From contig NZ_CP009149.1 in assembly GCF_000739065.1 (NCBI RefSeq), positions 620,001 through 684,000 on the forward strand: a stretch of DNA of 64,000 nt. The letters run 5' to 3'. The position numbers were made by a program, and so were the translations under genes. Source of the DNA: Methanocaldococcus bathoardescens (GTDB lineage: Archaea > AGJL01 > Methanococci > Methanococcales > Methanocaldococcaceae). Of this stretch, positions 20,098-28,749 are shown piece by piece. How positions within the stretch are numbered: position 1 is the stretch's first letter; the number at the start of each line of letters is the position of its first letter. The notes beneath the pieces are model-generated. The model saw only the letters and a program-made list of their open reading frames with translations, was not told the origin of the DNA and did not search any database.

Positions 20098-20173
20098 TGG
20101 TGCGGCCTCCGGGATTTGAACCCGGGGTCCGGGCGTGGCAGGCCCGTGTGTTACCAGGCTACACCAAGGCCGC
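20098..20173 (-). tRNA. tRNA-Gly (anticodon GCC)
   Basis: Read leftward from 20173: acceptor GCGGCCT pairs with AGGCCGC, anticodon stem CGGGC/GCCCG encloses CTGCCAC with anticodon GCC, and the T arm is CCCGGGTTCAAATCCCGG. CCA is encoded (20098-20100). It is first of the two glycine tRNAs downstream of a TATA promoter at about 20220. Confidence 0.96.
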
Positions 20174-20216
20174 CCATTCCAAGCCCGTTGTAAGCAACAA
20201 TAACATACGCAGAACT

Positions 20217-20233
20217 ACTATATATACTTTTCG
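20217..20233 (-). promoter_or_regulatory. TATA/BRE promoter of the tRNA-Gly pair
   Basis: On the minus strand the sequence reads CGAAAAGTATATATAGT, a purine-rich BRE followed by a strong TATA box. It lies about 45 bases before the 5' end of tRNA-Gly(GCC), which fits transcription start about 20 bases before the mature tRNA and a short 5' leader removed by RNase P. Confidence 0.7.
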
Positions 20234-20392
20234 GTTTTATTGTGTTAAATATTTTAATTAATATTTCAAATATAAGAAAGAGCACCAAAATAAAAATAAT
20301 TTTTTATACTTTGATTTGTTCTATTAGATATGTTAGATATTGTGAGATTACTCTCACTCATGAGACCGGTAGAATTATTACTGGTGATTATC

Positions 20393-21655
20393 ATGGATTT
20401 AGGAACTACTAGGTATATCATTTATGCTGAACTCATTGCTGATGGTTACGTTGAAAAACATGATGTTATTGGAGCAATATTTGGGCAGACGGAAGGATTG
20501 TTGGGAGATGAATTAGATTTGAGAGAGCTACAAAAGACAGGAAGAGTTGGGAGAATAGATGTTGAGCTAACTAACATTAATGGAAAGTCAATAGCTAAGA
20601 TAACAGTTCCATCAAGTTTGGATAGGATTGAAACATCAATATTAGCTGCCACTTTAGAAACAATTGATAGAGTAGGGCCGTGTGTAGCAACAGTTAAAGT
20701 AATAGACATTGAAGATGTCAGGAAGAAGAAGAGAGAATACATAGTTGAGAGAGCTAAAGAGATTTTAAAGCAGTTGATGAGCAATATTGATGTGAATACA
20801 ATTGTTGAAGAGGTTAAAGAAAGCGTAAGAATGGGAGAAATTATTGAATATGGTTCTGAAAGATTACCAGCAGGTCCTGCAGTTGATAGCTCAGATGATA
20901 TTATAATTGTTGAGGGAAGAGCAGACGTTTTAAACTTATTAAGATGTGGTATTAAAAATGTGATAGCTGTTGAAGGAACTTCAGTTCCTAAAACTATTAT
21001 AGAGCTTAGTAAGAAAAAGATAGTAACTGTCTTTACAGATGGTGATAGAGGAGGAGAGCTAATTTTAAAAGAGCTATTACAAGTTTGTGATGTTGATTTT
21101 ATAGCAAGAGCTCCTCCAGGAAAAGAAGTTGAAGAGTTATCTAAAAAAGAAATTATGAAATGCTTAAGAAGCAAAATCCCTGCTGAACATATATTGGCTC
21201 AAATATTAAAAGATAAGCAGAAAGTTGATGAAAAAATTATATGCAAAGATGAAATTAAACATGTAGAAGTTCAAACAATACCTGAAATAAAATCTGAAAT
21301 AAGTATAACCTCTAATGAGATGGAAGTTTCAAGTGTTGAATGTAATCCATCTAACGATGAACTATCTCCTAAATATAACAAATACCGAAAGTTTTATGAA
21401 AAACTTATTAAATTAGAAGATTCTAAGGCATTAATTATTAGTGGAGATGATGAAGAAATTGTTGATATTAAAGAGTTGGTTGATAATATAGATAGCTATA
21501 AAACCGTTGATACAATTATAATTAATGGAACTGTTACTCAAAAACTTATAGATATTTTATATGAAAAGACAAATTTAATTTTCTGTAAAGATACAAAAAT
21601 TATAAAAAAGCCAGTAAATTTAGCAGTCATCACTTTTGGTGATTTAAATGCATAA
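20393..21655 (+). CDS. dnaG: Archaeal DnaG (TOPRIM primase-like, exosome-associated)
   Basis: 420 residues. The TOPRIM domain (about 165-270) carries the invariant Glu in [14 protein letters not shown] and the DxD in FTDGDRGGE. The archaeal N-terminus [19 protein letters not shown] precedes it. In archaea DnaG is a core component of the RNA exosome and has weak primase activity. Start ATG 20393 follows CTGGTGAT; earlier ATGs in the frame add a non-conserved leader. Its end overlaps the next gene by 8 bases. Confidence 0.93.
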   Translation: MDLGTTRYIIYAELIADGYVEKHDVIGAIFGQTEGLLGDELDLRELQKTGRVGRIDVELTNINGKSIAKITVPSSLDRIETSILAATLETIDRVGPCVATVKVIDIEDVRKKKREYIVERAKEILKQLMSNIDVNTIVEEVKESVRMGEIIEYGSERLPAGPAVDSSDDIIIVEGRADVLNLLRCGIKNVIAVEGTSVPKTIIELSKKKIVTVFTDGDRGGELILKELLQVCDVDFIARAPPGKEVEELSKKEIMKCLRSKIPAEHILAQILKDKQKVDEKIICKDEIKHVEVQTIPEIKSEISITSNEMEVSSVECNPSNDELSPKYNKYRKFYEKLIKLEDSKALIISGDDEEIVDIKELVDNIDSYKTVDTIIINGTVTQKLIDILYEKTNLIFCKDTKIIKKPVNLAVITFGDLNA

Positions 21656-21959
21656 AGATGAGCTGATTCAATTACACCAACTCCTCATCTATTTAAGAAA
21701 ATATATTGAAAAAAAATATAATTGCGATAATAACGAATTTAAAGAGTATGATGAGTTAAATATCTATCCCCACCATATACATAGAACAAAGGCAGAGCAT
21801 ATATATGCCATCTTTTTACTTTCAAGTATTATAGCAAAAATTTTATCCGATAATGGAAAAATCCCAAGAAGCGTTTCAAATCTGCTTAGAGTTAGTGGAG
21901 AGAAAATAAAAAAAGAAATTCAAAGAAAGAGAGGAAAAATAAAAAATATAAACTCATAA
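21648..21959 (+). CDS. UPF0058 family protein
   Basis: 103 residues, mostly helical, with the family-typical [12 protein letters not shown] start and a central [22 protein letters not shown]. Function unknown. Related proteins are common in methanogens and are thought to be small helical regulators or RNA-associated proteins. It overlaps dnaG by 8 bases and precedes hisG by 19, so the three are probably co-transcribed. Confidence 0.8.
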   Translation: MHKDELIQLHQLLIYLRKYIEKKYNCDNNEFKEYDELNIYPHHIHRTKAEHIYAIFLLSSIIAKILSDNGKIPRSVSNLLRVSGEKIKKEIQRKRGKIKNINS

Positions 21960-21978
21960 ATTTTTATTACGTGAGAAG

Positions 21979-22845
21979 ATGATAATGTTTGCATTGCCAA
22001 ATAAAGGGAGAATTTCAGAGCCAGTAATGAAAGTTTTAGAGAAGGCAGGATTAAAGATTACAGTTAAAGGTAGGAGTTTATTCGCCAATACTGTAGATGA
22101 TAACATTAAAGTAATGTTTGCAAGGGCAAGAGATATTCCAGAGTTTGTGGCTGATGGTGTTGCTGATATAGGAGTTACTGGCTATGATTTAGTTTTAGAA
22201 AGAAATGTTGAAGACAAAGTTGATTTTCTGTTAGATTTTGGCTTTGGATTTGCAAAATTGGTTTTAGCTGCTCCAGAGAGCTCAAATATAAATAGTGTTG
22301 ATGATATCAAAGAGGGGATGAGGGTAGCGACAGAGTTTCCAAATCTAACAAAAAAATACTTTGAAAAATTAAATAAGAAAGTTGAAATTATTGAACTTAG
22401 TGGTGCAACAGAGATAGCTCCATTTATAGGAATAGCTGATTTAATTAGTGATTTAACATCTACAGGAACAACTTTAAGATTAAATAGGTTAAAAGTTATA
22501 GATGAGATTGTCTCATCAACTACAAGGTTAATAGCCAATAAAAACAGCTTAAAAGATAAAGAGAAGAGAGAGAAAATAAATCAAATAGTTATTGCAATAA
22601 AAAGTGTTTTATTTGCTGAAACAAAAAGATTAATTATGATGAATGCTCCAAAAGATAAGGTTGAGGAAATTAGAAAGCTAATTCCAGGAATGGCTGGTCC
22701 AACAGTTTCTAAGGTTTTATCTGACGATAATATGGTAGCTATTCATGCCGTTGTTAATGAGGATGAGATATTTACCTTAGTTCCTAAGCTTCACGCTTTA
22801 GGGGCGAGAGATATATTGATAGTGCCTATTGAGAGGATTTTATAA
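21979..22845 (+). CDS. hisG: ATP phosphoribosyltransferase, long form (HisG)
   Basis: 288 residues. It catalyses the first step of histidine synthesis, joining ATP and PRPP. The N-terminus [13 protein letters not shown] and the [18 protein letters not shown]-binding loop (about 155-170) are characteristic. The C-terminal 75 residues form the ACT-like regulatory domain of the long form, which allows feedback by histidine without HisZ. ATG 21979 or 21985 could be the start. Confidence 0.94.
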   Translation: MIMFALPNKGRISEPVMKVLEKAGLKITVKGRSLFANTVDDNIKVMFARARDIPEFVADGVADIGVTGYDLVLERNVEDKVDFLLDFGFGFAKLVLAAPESSNINSVDDIKEGMRVATEFPNLTKKYFEKLNKKVEIIELSGATEIAPFIGIADLISDLTSTGTTLRLNRLKVIDEIVSSTTRLIANKNSLKDKEKREKINQIVIAIKSVLFAETKRLIMMNAPKDKVEEIRKLIPGMAGPTVSKVLSDDNMVAIHAVVNEDEIFTLVPKLHALGARDILIVPIERIL

Positions 22846-22853
22846 ATTTATCC

Positions 22854-22867
22854 AAAAGTTTTATATA
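22854..22867 (+). promoter_or_regulatory. Promoter of the L7Ae gene
   Basis: AAAAGTTTTATATA, a BRE plus TATA box, begins 8 bases after the hisG stop. Transcription would start near 22889-22893, giving an 80-base structured leader before the L7Ae ATG at 22972. Confidence 0.65.
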
Positions 22868-22900
22868 CTAAAAGTCAATAAGTTGTTATACCTATTCTAC

Positions 22901-22964
22901 ATCCACGATGATACGAGTGGGCAATTCCCTCCGGATTGCCCATTTTTAAAAGATGAAGGAGGTT
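22901..22964 (+). promoter_or_regulatory. Structured L7Ae leader: K-loop plus anti-Shine-Dalgarno hairpin
   Basis: CCAC (22903-06), GAU (07-09), GA (10-11), UAC (12-14), GA (15-16), GUGG (17-20) forms a canonical kink-loop: a closing stem, three-base bulge, tandem sheared G.A pairs and a tiny terminal loop. L7Ae binds such motifs. Directly after it, TGGGCAAT (22918-25) pairs with ATTGCCCA (22935-42), leaving CCCUCC in the loop, complementary to the GGAGG ribosome site at 22958-22962. The two stems share 22918-22920. L7Ae autoregulation through a 5'-UTR K-turn is described in other archaea. That it works here is inference. Confidence 0.7.
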
Positions 22965-22971
22965 GAAAGCT

Positions 22972-23325
22972 ATGGCAGTTTATGTAAAATTTAAAGTTCC
23001 AGAAGAAATTCAAAAAGAGTTATTAGATGCAGTTGCAAAAGCACAAAAAATCAAAAAAGGAGCTAACGAAGTTACAAAGGCAGTTGAAAGAGGTATCGCA
23101 AAATTAGTTATTATTGCTGAGGATGTTAAGCCAGAAGAAGTTGTTGCTCACCTTCCATACTTATGTGAAGAAAAAGGAATTCCTTATGCTTATGTTGCTT
23201 CAAAACAGGACTTAGGTAAAGCTGCTGGATTAGAAGTTGCTGCATCATCAGTTGCTATCGTTAATGAAGGAAATGCTGAAGAATTCAAAGCATTAGTTGA
23301 GAAAGTAAATGCTTTAAAGCAGTAA
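22972..23325 (+). CDS. rpl7ae: Ribosomal protein L7Ae (K-turn binding)
   Basis: 117 residues, the standard length. The conserved [28 protein letters not shown]-binding region is present (about 32-56, quoted for its position). It is part of the 50S subunit and also of box C/D and H/ACA RNPs and RNase P. ATG 22972 is 8 bases after GGAGGT; an upstream in-frame start would overlap the ribosome site. The leader carries a putative binding site for the protein itself. First of a ribosomal cluster with S28e and L24e. Confidence 0.97.
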   Translation: MAVYVKFKVPEEIQKELLDAVAKAQKIKKGANEVTKAVERGIAKLVIIAEDVKPEEVVAHLPYLCEEKGIPYAYVASKQDLGKAAGLEVAASSVAIVNEGNAEEFKALVEKVNALKQ

Positions 23326-23404
23326 ATTATTAAATTAATTAATATACATCCTATACTCAACTTTTTTATAAATTTTTAAATTTTCATTATTTTAGGTGAT
23401 GAGG

Positions 23405-23632
23405 ATGGAAGACGAATTTGTTTATAAGGAAGCAGTAGCTGCTGAAGTTATTGAAGTTATTGGTAGAACAGGAGTTACTGGAGGAATTATACAAGTCAGA
23501 TGTAAAATCTTAGGTGGAAAAGACACAGGTAGAGTTTTAGTTAGAAACGTTAAAGGTCCAGTTAAAGTTGGAGATATTATCATGTTAAGAGAGACAGAGA
23601 GAGAAGCAAGACCATTAGATAGAAGAAGATAA
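23405..23632 (+). CDS. rps28e: Ribosomal protein S28e
   Basis: 75 residues, ending [15 protein letters not shown], the invariant S28e tail. It has the OB-fold segment [19 protein letters not shown] near residues 16-34. ATG 23405 is four bases after AGGTGAT; ATG 23399 would overlap that site. Lies between L7Ae and L24e, the usual archaeal order. Confidence 0.96.
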   Translation: MEDEFVYKEAVAAEVIEVIGRTGVTGGIIQVRCKILGGKDTGRVLVRNVKGPVKVGDIIMLRETEREARPLDRRR

Positions 23633-23687
23633 ATTAATTCAAAAATTATTTTAAAATTATTGAAACACTAATTAAAGAGGGATAGCT

Positions 23688-23900
23688 ATGCCAGAATGGA
23701 GAACATGCAGTTTTTGCGGTTATGAAATTGAACCTGGAACAGGAAAAATGGTAGTAGAGAAAGATGGGACTGTATTATATTTCTGCTCATCAAAATGTGA
23801 GAAAAGCTACAGAATGGGAAGAAACCCAAGAAAATTAAAATGGACTAAAGTTTATCAAGATATGAAAGCAGAGTTAAAGAAAGCTCAAGAATCACAATAA
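23688..23900 (+). CDS. rpl24e: Ribosomal protein L24e
   Basis: 70 residues. The zinc-binding Cys pairs are CSFCG near residue 7 and CSSKC near residue 33, followed by [12 protein letters not shown], typical of archaeal L24e. A GAGGGATAGCT ribosome site precedes ATG 23688. Confidence 0.95.
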   Translation: MPEWRTCSFCGYEIEPGTGKMVVEKDGTVLYFCSSKCEKSYRMGRNPRKLKWTKVYQDMKAELKKAQESQ

Positions 23901-23981
23901 ATAATGTTAGCTTTTTTGATATTTAATTTAAATTTTGAAAATTTACTTTCATTTTTTGAATAACATTTTATTTTGGTGATA

Positions 23982-25073
23982 ATGTTGAAATTTATTGATT
24001 TGTTTTGTGGATGTGGGGGATTTTCAAGAGGATTTGTAGAGGAGGGTTTTGAACCGTTAGTAGCTATAGAGTTAGAAGAAGATGCCGCTTTTTCTTATGC
24101 ATTAAATTTTAATGGTAAAATATATGAAAAAATAAGACCAGGAGAATTTAAATTAAAGGAATTAAAAGGTTTTGTTGGAATCTATCCATTCAAATTTCCT
24201 TTTGAAGAGGAAGATATAAAGTGGTTAAAAAGGCTGGGAACACTAAATGAAAAAACTGAAAAACTAAGTCCTGTTGTTATTAATGATGACATTAGGGAAA
24301 TTCATTCACTTGAAATAGAAAAGTTCTGTAAAAACAAAAAAGTAGATGTTATTATTGGAGGTCCGCCTTGTGAAGGCTATACAGGAGCTAATCCAAAAAG
24401 AGAGAAAAATCCTTATGATAGATTGTATAAAGATGAAACTGGAAGGTTAGTTTTAGAATATATAAGAATTGTTGGGGATTTACAGCCAAAAATATTTGTT
24501 ATGGAAAATGTTCCTGGCATTAAAGAAGTTAGGGGAGAGATAATAAAAGAGTTTAGAGAAATTGGTTATGAGGATGTTTATTTCAACACATTAAAAGCAG
24601 AGGATTATGGAAATCCATCTGTTAGAAGAAGAGTTTTTGTTTCAAACATAGAAATAAATCCAGAAAAAACTGAACCAGTTCCTGTTATTGAGGCGATAGG
24701 AGATTTAATGTATAAAGGTAGAGATGTCCCAAATCATGAATTTGCCGCTCTACCTGCAAGGTTTAGGAAGAGAGTCCATAGATTAGGATGGGGAGATGCA
24801 TTTATTTATTTCAAAGGAGCTAATAGGAGGTTGGGGAATTACATAAGGTTGCATCCACTTAAATTAGCTGAGACAGTTATGGGTAAAAGATTCTTTATCC
24901 ACCCTTATGAAGATAGATTATTAACACCAAGAGAACAGGCAAGGTTGATGAGTTATCCTGATTATCATCTATTTGCTGGAGGTATAAGAAGTTGCTACAA
25001 TCAGATTGGGGAAAGTGTCCCCGTAGCTTTAAGTAGGGCTATAGCTAAGGTAGTTAAGGAGAATCTAAGATGA
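23982..25073 (+). CDS. DNA (cytosine-5) methyltransferase, orphan
   Basis: 363 residues. C5-methylase motifs in order: I, DLFCGCGGFSRGF (6-18); IV, GGPPCEGY with the catalytic Cys (about 131-138), Glu replacing the usual Gln after PC; VI, VMENVPG; VIII, RRRVFVSN. A variable target-recognition region (about 230-290) is followed by the motif X-like NQIGESVPVALS. No endonuclease gene adjoins it: the right-hand neighbour is a small helical/PIN pair and the left is L24e. It may be a solitary methylase or pair with a nuclease elsewhere. ATG 23982 follows GGTGAT. Confidence 0.87.
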   Translation: MLKFIDLFCGCGGFSRGFVEEGFEPLVAIELEEDAAFSYALNFNGKIYEKIRPGEFKLKELKGFVGIYPFKFPFEEEDIKWLKRLGTLNEKTEKLSPVVINDDIREIHSLEIEKFCKNKKVDVIIGGPPCEGYTGANPKREKNPYDRLYKDETGRLVLEYIRIVGDLQPKIFVMENVPGIKEVRGEIIKEFREIGYEDVYFNTLKAEDYGNPSVRRRVFVSNIEINPEKTEPVPVIEAIGDLMYKGRDVPNHEFAALPARFRKRVHRLGWGDAFIYFKGANRRLGNYIRLHPLKLAETVMGKRFFIHPYEDRLLTPREQARLMSYPDYHLFAGGIRSCYNQIGESVPVALSRAIAKVVKENLR

Positions 25074-25149
25074 AGCACTAAGTGCATTAAATTTTTTATA
25101 TTAAATTTTTATAACATGAAAAAATATGATTTATAATATGGTGATTTTT

Positions 25150-25362
25150 ATGGGAGAAATTGAAATAAAAAACCTTGAAAATCTTTCCATTGAAGATATT
25201 GAAAAAACACTCAAACAATTAAAGAAAAAAGAAAGATTATTAAAGAAAATTCTATTAGAAAAGTTAGTTGAAGAGTTAAATCTAACAGAAAAAGATTTAG
25301 AAGATTTTGAAAAAGCACGGGAGGAAGCATGGAAGGAGGAGAAGAAAAAATTGGGCTTGTAG
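25150..25362 (+). CDS. Small helical protein, probable antitoxin partner of the PIN protein
   Basis: 70 residues, almost wholly charged helix and probable coiled coil (LSIEDIEKTLKQLKKKERLL and onward). ATG 25150 follows GGTGAT at four bases. Its 3' end overlaps the PIN-domain gene by 34 bases in another frame, the arrangement of VapBC-type modules. I see no ribbon-helix-helix or AbrB-type DNA-binding motif at the N-terminus, so the antitoxin assignment rests on context. Confidence 0.6.
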   Translation: MGEIEIKNLENLSIEDIEKTLKQLKKKERLLKKILLEKLVEELNLTEKDLEDFEKAREEAWKEEKKKLGL

Positions 25363-25772
25363 TTGATGCAAATATTTTATTCTCTGCTTTAATAAAGGAT
25401 ACTTCAATCACAAGAGAATTAATTACTTCAGACATTTTTGATATTTATTGCCCAGAATTTATTTTTAACGAGTTAAAGAAATATGAAAGATTTATAATCT
25501 CAAAAAGAGGAAAAAATAATCAACTTCTCACTTATAAAGAAGCTGTAGAGACATTGTTATATTTTATTAAAGTCATACCAACTGAATTTTATGAAGATAA
25601 GATTAAAGAAGCTTATAAAATAATGAAAGACATTGATGAGAAAGACACTCACTATGTTGCCTTAGCTTTAAAACTAAACTGTCCAATTTGGAGCAACGAT
25701 AACGATTTAAAGAAGCAAAATGAAGTTAAGGTTTATAATACAAAAGAGTTATTAGAAGAATTTTTTAAATAA
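25329..25772 (+). CDS. PIN-domain ribonuclease (VapC-like toxin)
   Basis: 147 residues with the four PIN acidic positions: VVDANILFSALI (Asp near residue 13), a central Glu in FIFNELKKYE, DIDEKDTHYVALALKL (Asp near 108) and PIWSNDNDLKKQ. Such proteins cut single-stranded RNA, often tRNA. Its start lies inside the end of the small helical gene, suggesting coupled translation. Confidence 0.8.
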   Translation: MEGGEEKIGLVVDANILFSALIKDTSITRELITSDIFDIYCPEFIFNELKKYERFIISKRGKNNQLLTYKEAVETLLYFIKVIPTEFYEDKIKEAYKIMKDIDEKDTHYVALALKLNCPIWSNDNDLKKQNEVKVYNTKELLEEFFK

Positions 25773-25819
25773 ATCATTCTTATAATAAAAAATTACAAAA
25801 AATTAAAAAGGTGAGAAAA

Positions 25820-26251
25820 ATGTTCATTTGCTTACACAACACATACAGTGCTAAGCAGGTAGAAGAGTTTGGAAGAATTGCTTATGGGTTTGATGTCAAT
25901 ACCATAGTTGTAACAAAGGCAACAGCATCAGCTGCTCAGAGTGGAATCCCAACACTGCATAAAATGGCATACAAATTAGGAAAGAATGTTTTATTCTTTG
26001 AAGAGTTAGATGATGCCATAGAGGTTTTAAGACCTGAAAAGGTATTTTTAATTGGAAATAAAAGTATCTGTGATGAGAAGTTAGATTTTAATGAAGTTGG
26101 AGAAAATGATTTAATTGTCTTCTGTGGAGCTTCAACTGGCTTTACAAAATTAGAGTTAGAGAAAGGTTTAGGAAGATATATAGTTGAAAATGAGATTGGA
26201 GCTTTAGGTAATTTAGCTATCTTCTTATACGAAATGAGCAAAAAAATCTAA
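25820..26251 (+). CDS. SpoU/SPOUT-like RNA methylase family protein (COG4080-like)
   Basis: 143 residues. N-terminus FICLHNTYSAKQVEEFGRIAYG and C-terminus GLGRYIVENEIGALGNLAIFLYE resemble the archaeal SpoU-related family, whose knotted C-terminal half binds SAM. The usual catalytic Arg/Asn motif of SpoU is not clear, so methylase activity is uncertain. ATG 25820 follows AAAGGTGAG. It converges on the DHH gene, with about 40 bases between the stops. Confidence 0.6.
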   Translation: MFICLHNTYSAKQVEEFGRIAYGFDVNTIVVTKATASAAQSGIPTLHKMAYKLGKNVLFFEELDDAIEVLRPEKVFLIGNKSICDEKLDFNEVGENDLIVFCGASTGFTKLELEKGLGRYIVENEIGALGNLAIFLYEMSKKI

Positions 26252-26291
26252 AAAATTATTTTTTATTATTTTTTGTTAATTTTTCACCTAA

Positions 26292-28574
26292 TCACTCTTT
26301 TGGCTTCATATTTTTGATGATTTCAATAAATCTACCAATTACTTTATCTCTCAGCCCTTCAACAAATTTTAAGCTACCTGCACACTCATGACCTCCTCCA
26401 TCCAAAGATGCCTCTGGAATCTCTTCCATTAACTGCTCAACTATTAGGTTTAAGTTAAAGTTATATTTCTCATGAACCGCATCTGTAGCTCTAACAACTC
26501 CAAAGTCAGGACCATAAGAGAGAGTTATAATTGGCTTATCCTCACCATATTTTTGGACTATATAATCATGAGCAAATCCAGTGGTTTTTCCTGGAGCTGG
26601 GAAAGTGAATTTGTGAGCATATTTTTCAACATCTAAGGTATTTAATATAATTCCATTCTCTAAGAACTCTGTTTTTAAAGCTGGAATAACTGCTTTCATC
26701 TGCCTTTCAACCATCTTCATTGCCTGCTCATACAATATATCTATAAGCTCTTCATGTCTTCCAAACTCTTTTATGTTTGTTGCTAATATATCATCAACAA
26801 TTCCCTTACCATCCATAAATCTCAAGTAGAATGCCTCAAAATCCATACATAGGGCTATTTTCTCTAAATACTCTCTATCATAAGTTCTTCCTTTACCGTA
26901 TTTTTTGCTCAATTCATTTAATCTATCAAGAGCTATTTTTATATACTGCTCCGCCTCTTCTCCTTTAGCATGGTCTCCAACAACAGCTATTCCTGGTATA
27001 TGTTTAATTTCATCTTCAACATCTGGGTTTATCATTCTCGCTATTTCAGTTCCTAAAACACCAGCAGTTAAGTTGCTATCTCCTCCAACTAAATAAGGAT
27101 TTACATGGGCATCTACGTAGTCATCAACCTCAACTTTTCCATCAACAACCTCTCCAGGGAAGTGGTGATCTATTACAATAACCTCTATACCATAAGCCTT
27201 TGCCTTAGATATAGCTGGGATGTCTTCATCAGTACTTCCATTATCAATCAATACAATCAAAGGCAATTTCTGCCCAAACTTCAAGGCATCTTCTATAGAG
27301 AATACTAAATCTTTGGTTACATCCTCTAATTCATAGAATGGGGCTTTTGATGGTCTTCTCTTAAAGAAGTGCCATATTGCATCAACATCTATAGCAAATT
27401 TATCAATTATTGGCAATATCGCCTTTTCTAATGCAATTCCTCCACAATAACCATCTGTATCTGCATGATGTCTAATAATTATTGGTCTTCCATCTAAAAC
27501 TGCCTTTCTAATCCTCTTAGCTACATCAGCCATTTTTGGTCTCAATCTTTCTAAAACTTCACTTTTAACTAAGAATGGTATATCTTTAGCAGGTTCAGCC
27601 CTTCTATCAATTTCCTCCTCTATTTTTTTCTTAATTTCTTCTGCTTCTTCTCCTTCTAACTTATTGAGTTTTATTCTCTCAATCTGTAATCTTCCATCCC
27701 TTATTGTAACTCTCCCAATAACATCAACTATATCTCCAACTTTAACATCCGGATGAGCTCTCAAACCAGCTATTTCTAAAGCAGCTACCCAAGCAAAGTC
27801 AGTTCCGTCTGTTATTGTAAATACTGTAGGCCCTGGTGTCTGAACAATCTGAACAACCTCTCCTCTTATATGCACAACCTGGTCTCTCATCTCAACTAAA
27901 TTTTGGGATATGTCCTTTATCTGAGATAATGGAACTTCTTTTTCATATTTAACTAAATCATAGGTTGTTAATGGAATATATTTGAAGTCAATCTCTCTCT
28001 TTTCGGGTCTTACATCTATTGCTTGAACTATAATTTCATCACCAATATTTAAATTTTCTAATCTTAAGCTTATCATATCTCTTGGTCTTAAAAGCCCTCT
28101 AACTTGCTCATTTAAGTTAATGAAAGCCCCATACTTTTCAATTCTTGTAACAACCCCTTTGTAAAATTTACCTGGCTCAACATCGTAAAATGTGGCAAGT
28201 TCATCAAACACATATACATTTCTAAGCCCTTTCTTTCTCTCTTCCTCTTCTTTTAAACATTTATCACATAATGTCCTATCTTTAAAGTCAGGATATTTTC
28301 CAATTATAGCTCCACATCTATCACATTTAACTACCTTCCCACTTCCACCACAAAAATCACATTTTGCATAAATTGGAACTTTCCCAGAACCTTTACACTT
28401 TGGACACTCTATCTCACCATAATCCAAGTCATAATTTGCTCTCTTAGAAACTCTTTTCATGTGTTGCTTTGGTGAAAATTCATCTATAAATCCAGTTCCC
28501 TCACACACAGGACATGTTTTATATTTAACTACTTTTTTTCCTGTTCCATCACAAATTGGACATTTTACTATCAT
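26292..28574 (-). CDS. DHH-family nuclease with DnaJ-type zinc fingers, S1 and OB domains
   Basis: 760 residues. N-terminal CxxCxGxG repeats (CPICDGTG, CPVCEGTG, CPKCKGSG, CDFCGGSG) and a Zn ribbon occupy about 1-95. An S1 domain follows (GKFYKGVVTRIEKYGAFINL, about 125), then an OB fold (about 225-300). The DHH domain carries RHHADTDGYCGG, DNGSTDEDI and VIDHHFPGE, and the DHHA1 tail has DGGGHECAGS. It is an archaeal RecJ-like protein (COG1107 type). The mix of RNA- and DNA-binding domains leaves the substrate open. Start ATG 28574 follows GGGGGAG. Confidence 0.85.
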   Translation of the reverse strand: MIVKCPICDGTGKKVVKYKTCPVCEGTGFIDEFSPKQHMKRVSKRANYDLDYGEIECPKCKGSGKVPIYAKCDFCGGSGKVVKCDRCGAIIGKYPDFKDRTLCDKCLKEEEERKKGLRNVYVFDELATFYDVEPGKFYKGVVTRIEKYGAFINLNEQVRGLLRPRDMISLRLENLNIGDEIIVQAIDVRPEKREIDFKYIPLTTYDLVKYEKEVPLSQIKDISQNLVEMRDQVVHIRGEVVQIVQTPGPTVFTITDGTDFAWVAALEIAGLRAHPDVKVGDIVDVIGRVTIRDGRLQIERIKLNKLEGEEAEEIKKKIEEEIDRRAEPAKDIPFLVKSEVLERLRPKMADVAKRIRKAVLDGRPIIIRHHADTDGYCGGIALEKAILPIIDKFAIDVDAIWHFFKRRPSKAPFYELEDVTKDLVFSIEDALKFGQKLPLIVLIDNGSTDEDIPAISKAKAYGIEVIVIDHHFPGEVVDGKVEVDDYVDAHVNPYLVGGDSNLTAGVLGTEIARMINPDVEDEIKHIPGIAVVGDHAKGEEAEQYIKIALDRLNELSKKYGKGRTYDREYLEKIALCMDFEAFYLRFMDGKGIVDDILATNIKEFGRHEELIDILYEQAMKMVERQMKAVIPALKTEFLENGIILNTLDVEKYAHKFTFPAPGKTTGFAHDYIVQKYGEDKPIITLSYGPDFGVVRATDAVHEKYNFNLNLIVEQLMEEIPEASLDGGGHECAGSLKFVEGLRDKVIGRFIEIIKNMKPKE

Positions 28575-28749
28575 ATTCTCCCCCAAAATAATTGTAAAAA
28601 AGCTTAATGACTTTAAATTTATTAAACTATATCATTATGATGTATATAAAAAATAGCAGCAAATAATTATTTAAAAATATTGATTGCTATTTATATAGTT
28701 TTTCATGCATAAGTGCATAAAAAGATATTAGTATAGTTATAAAAAATTT

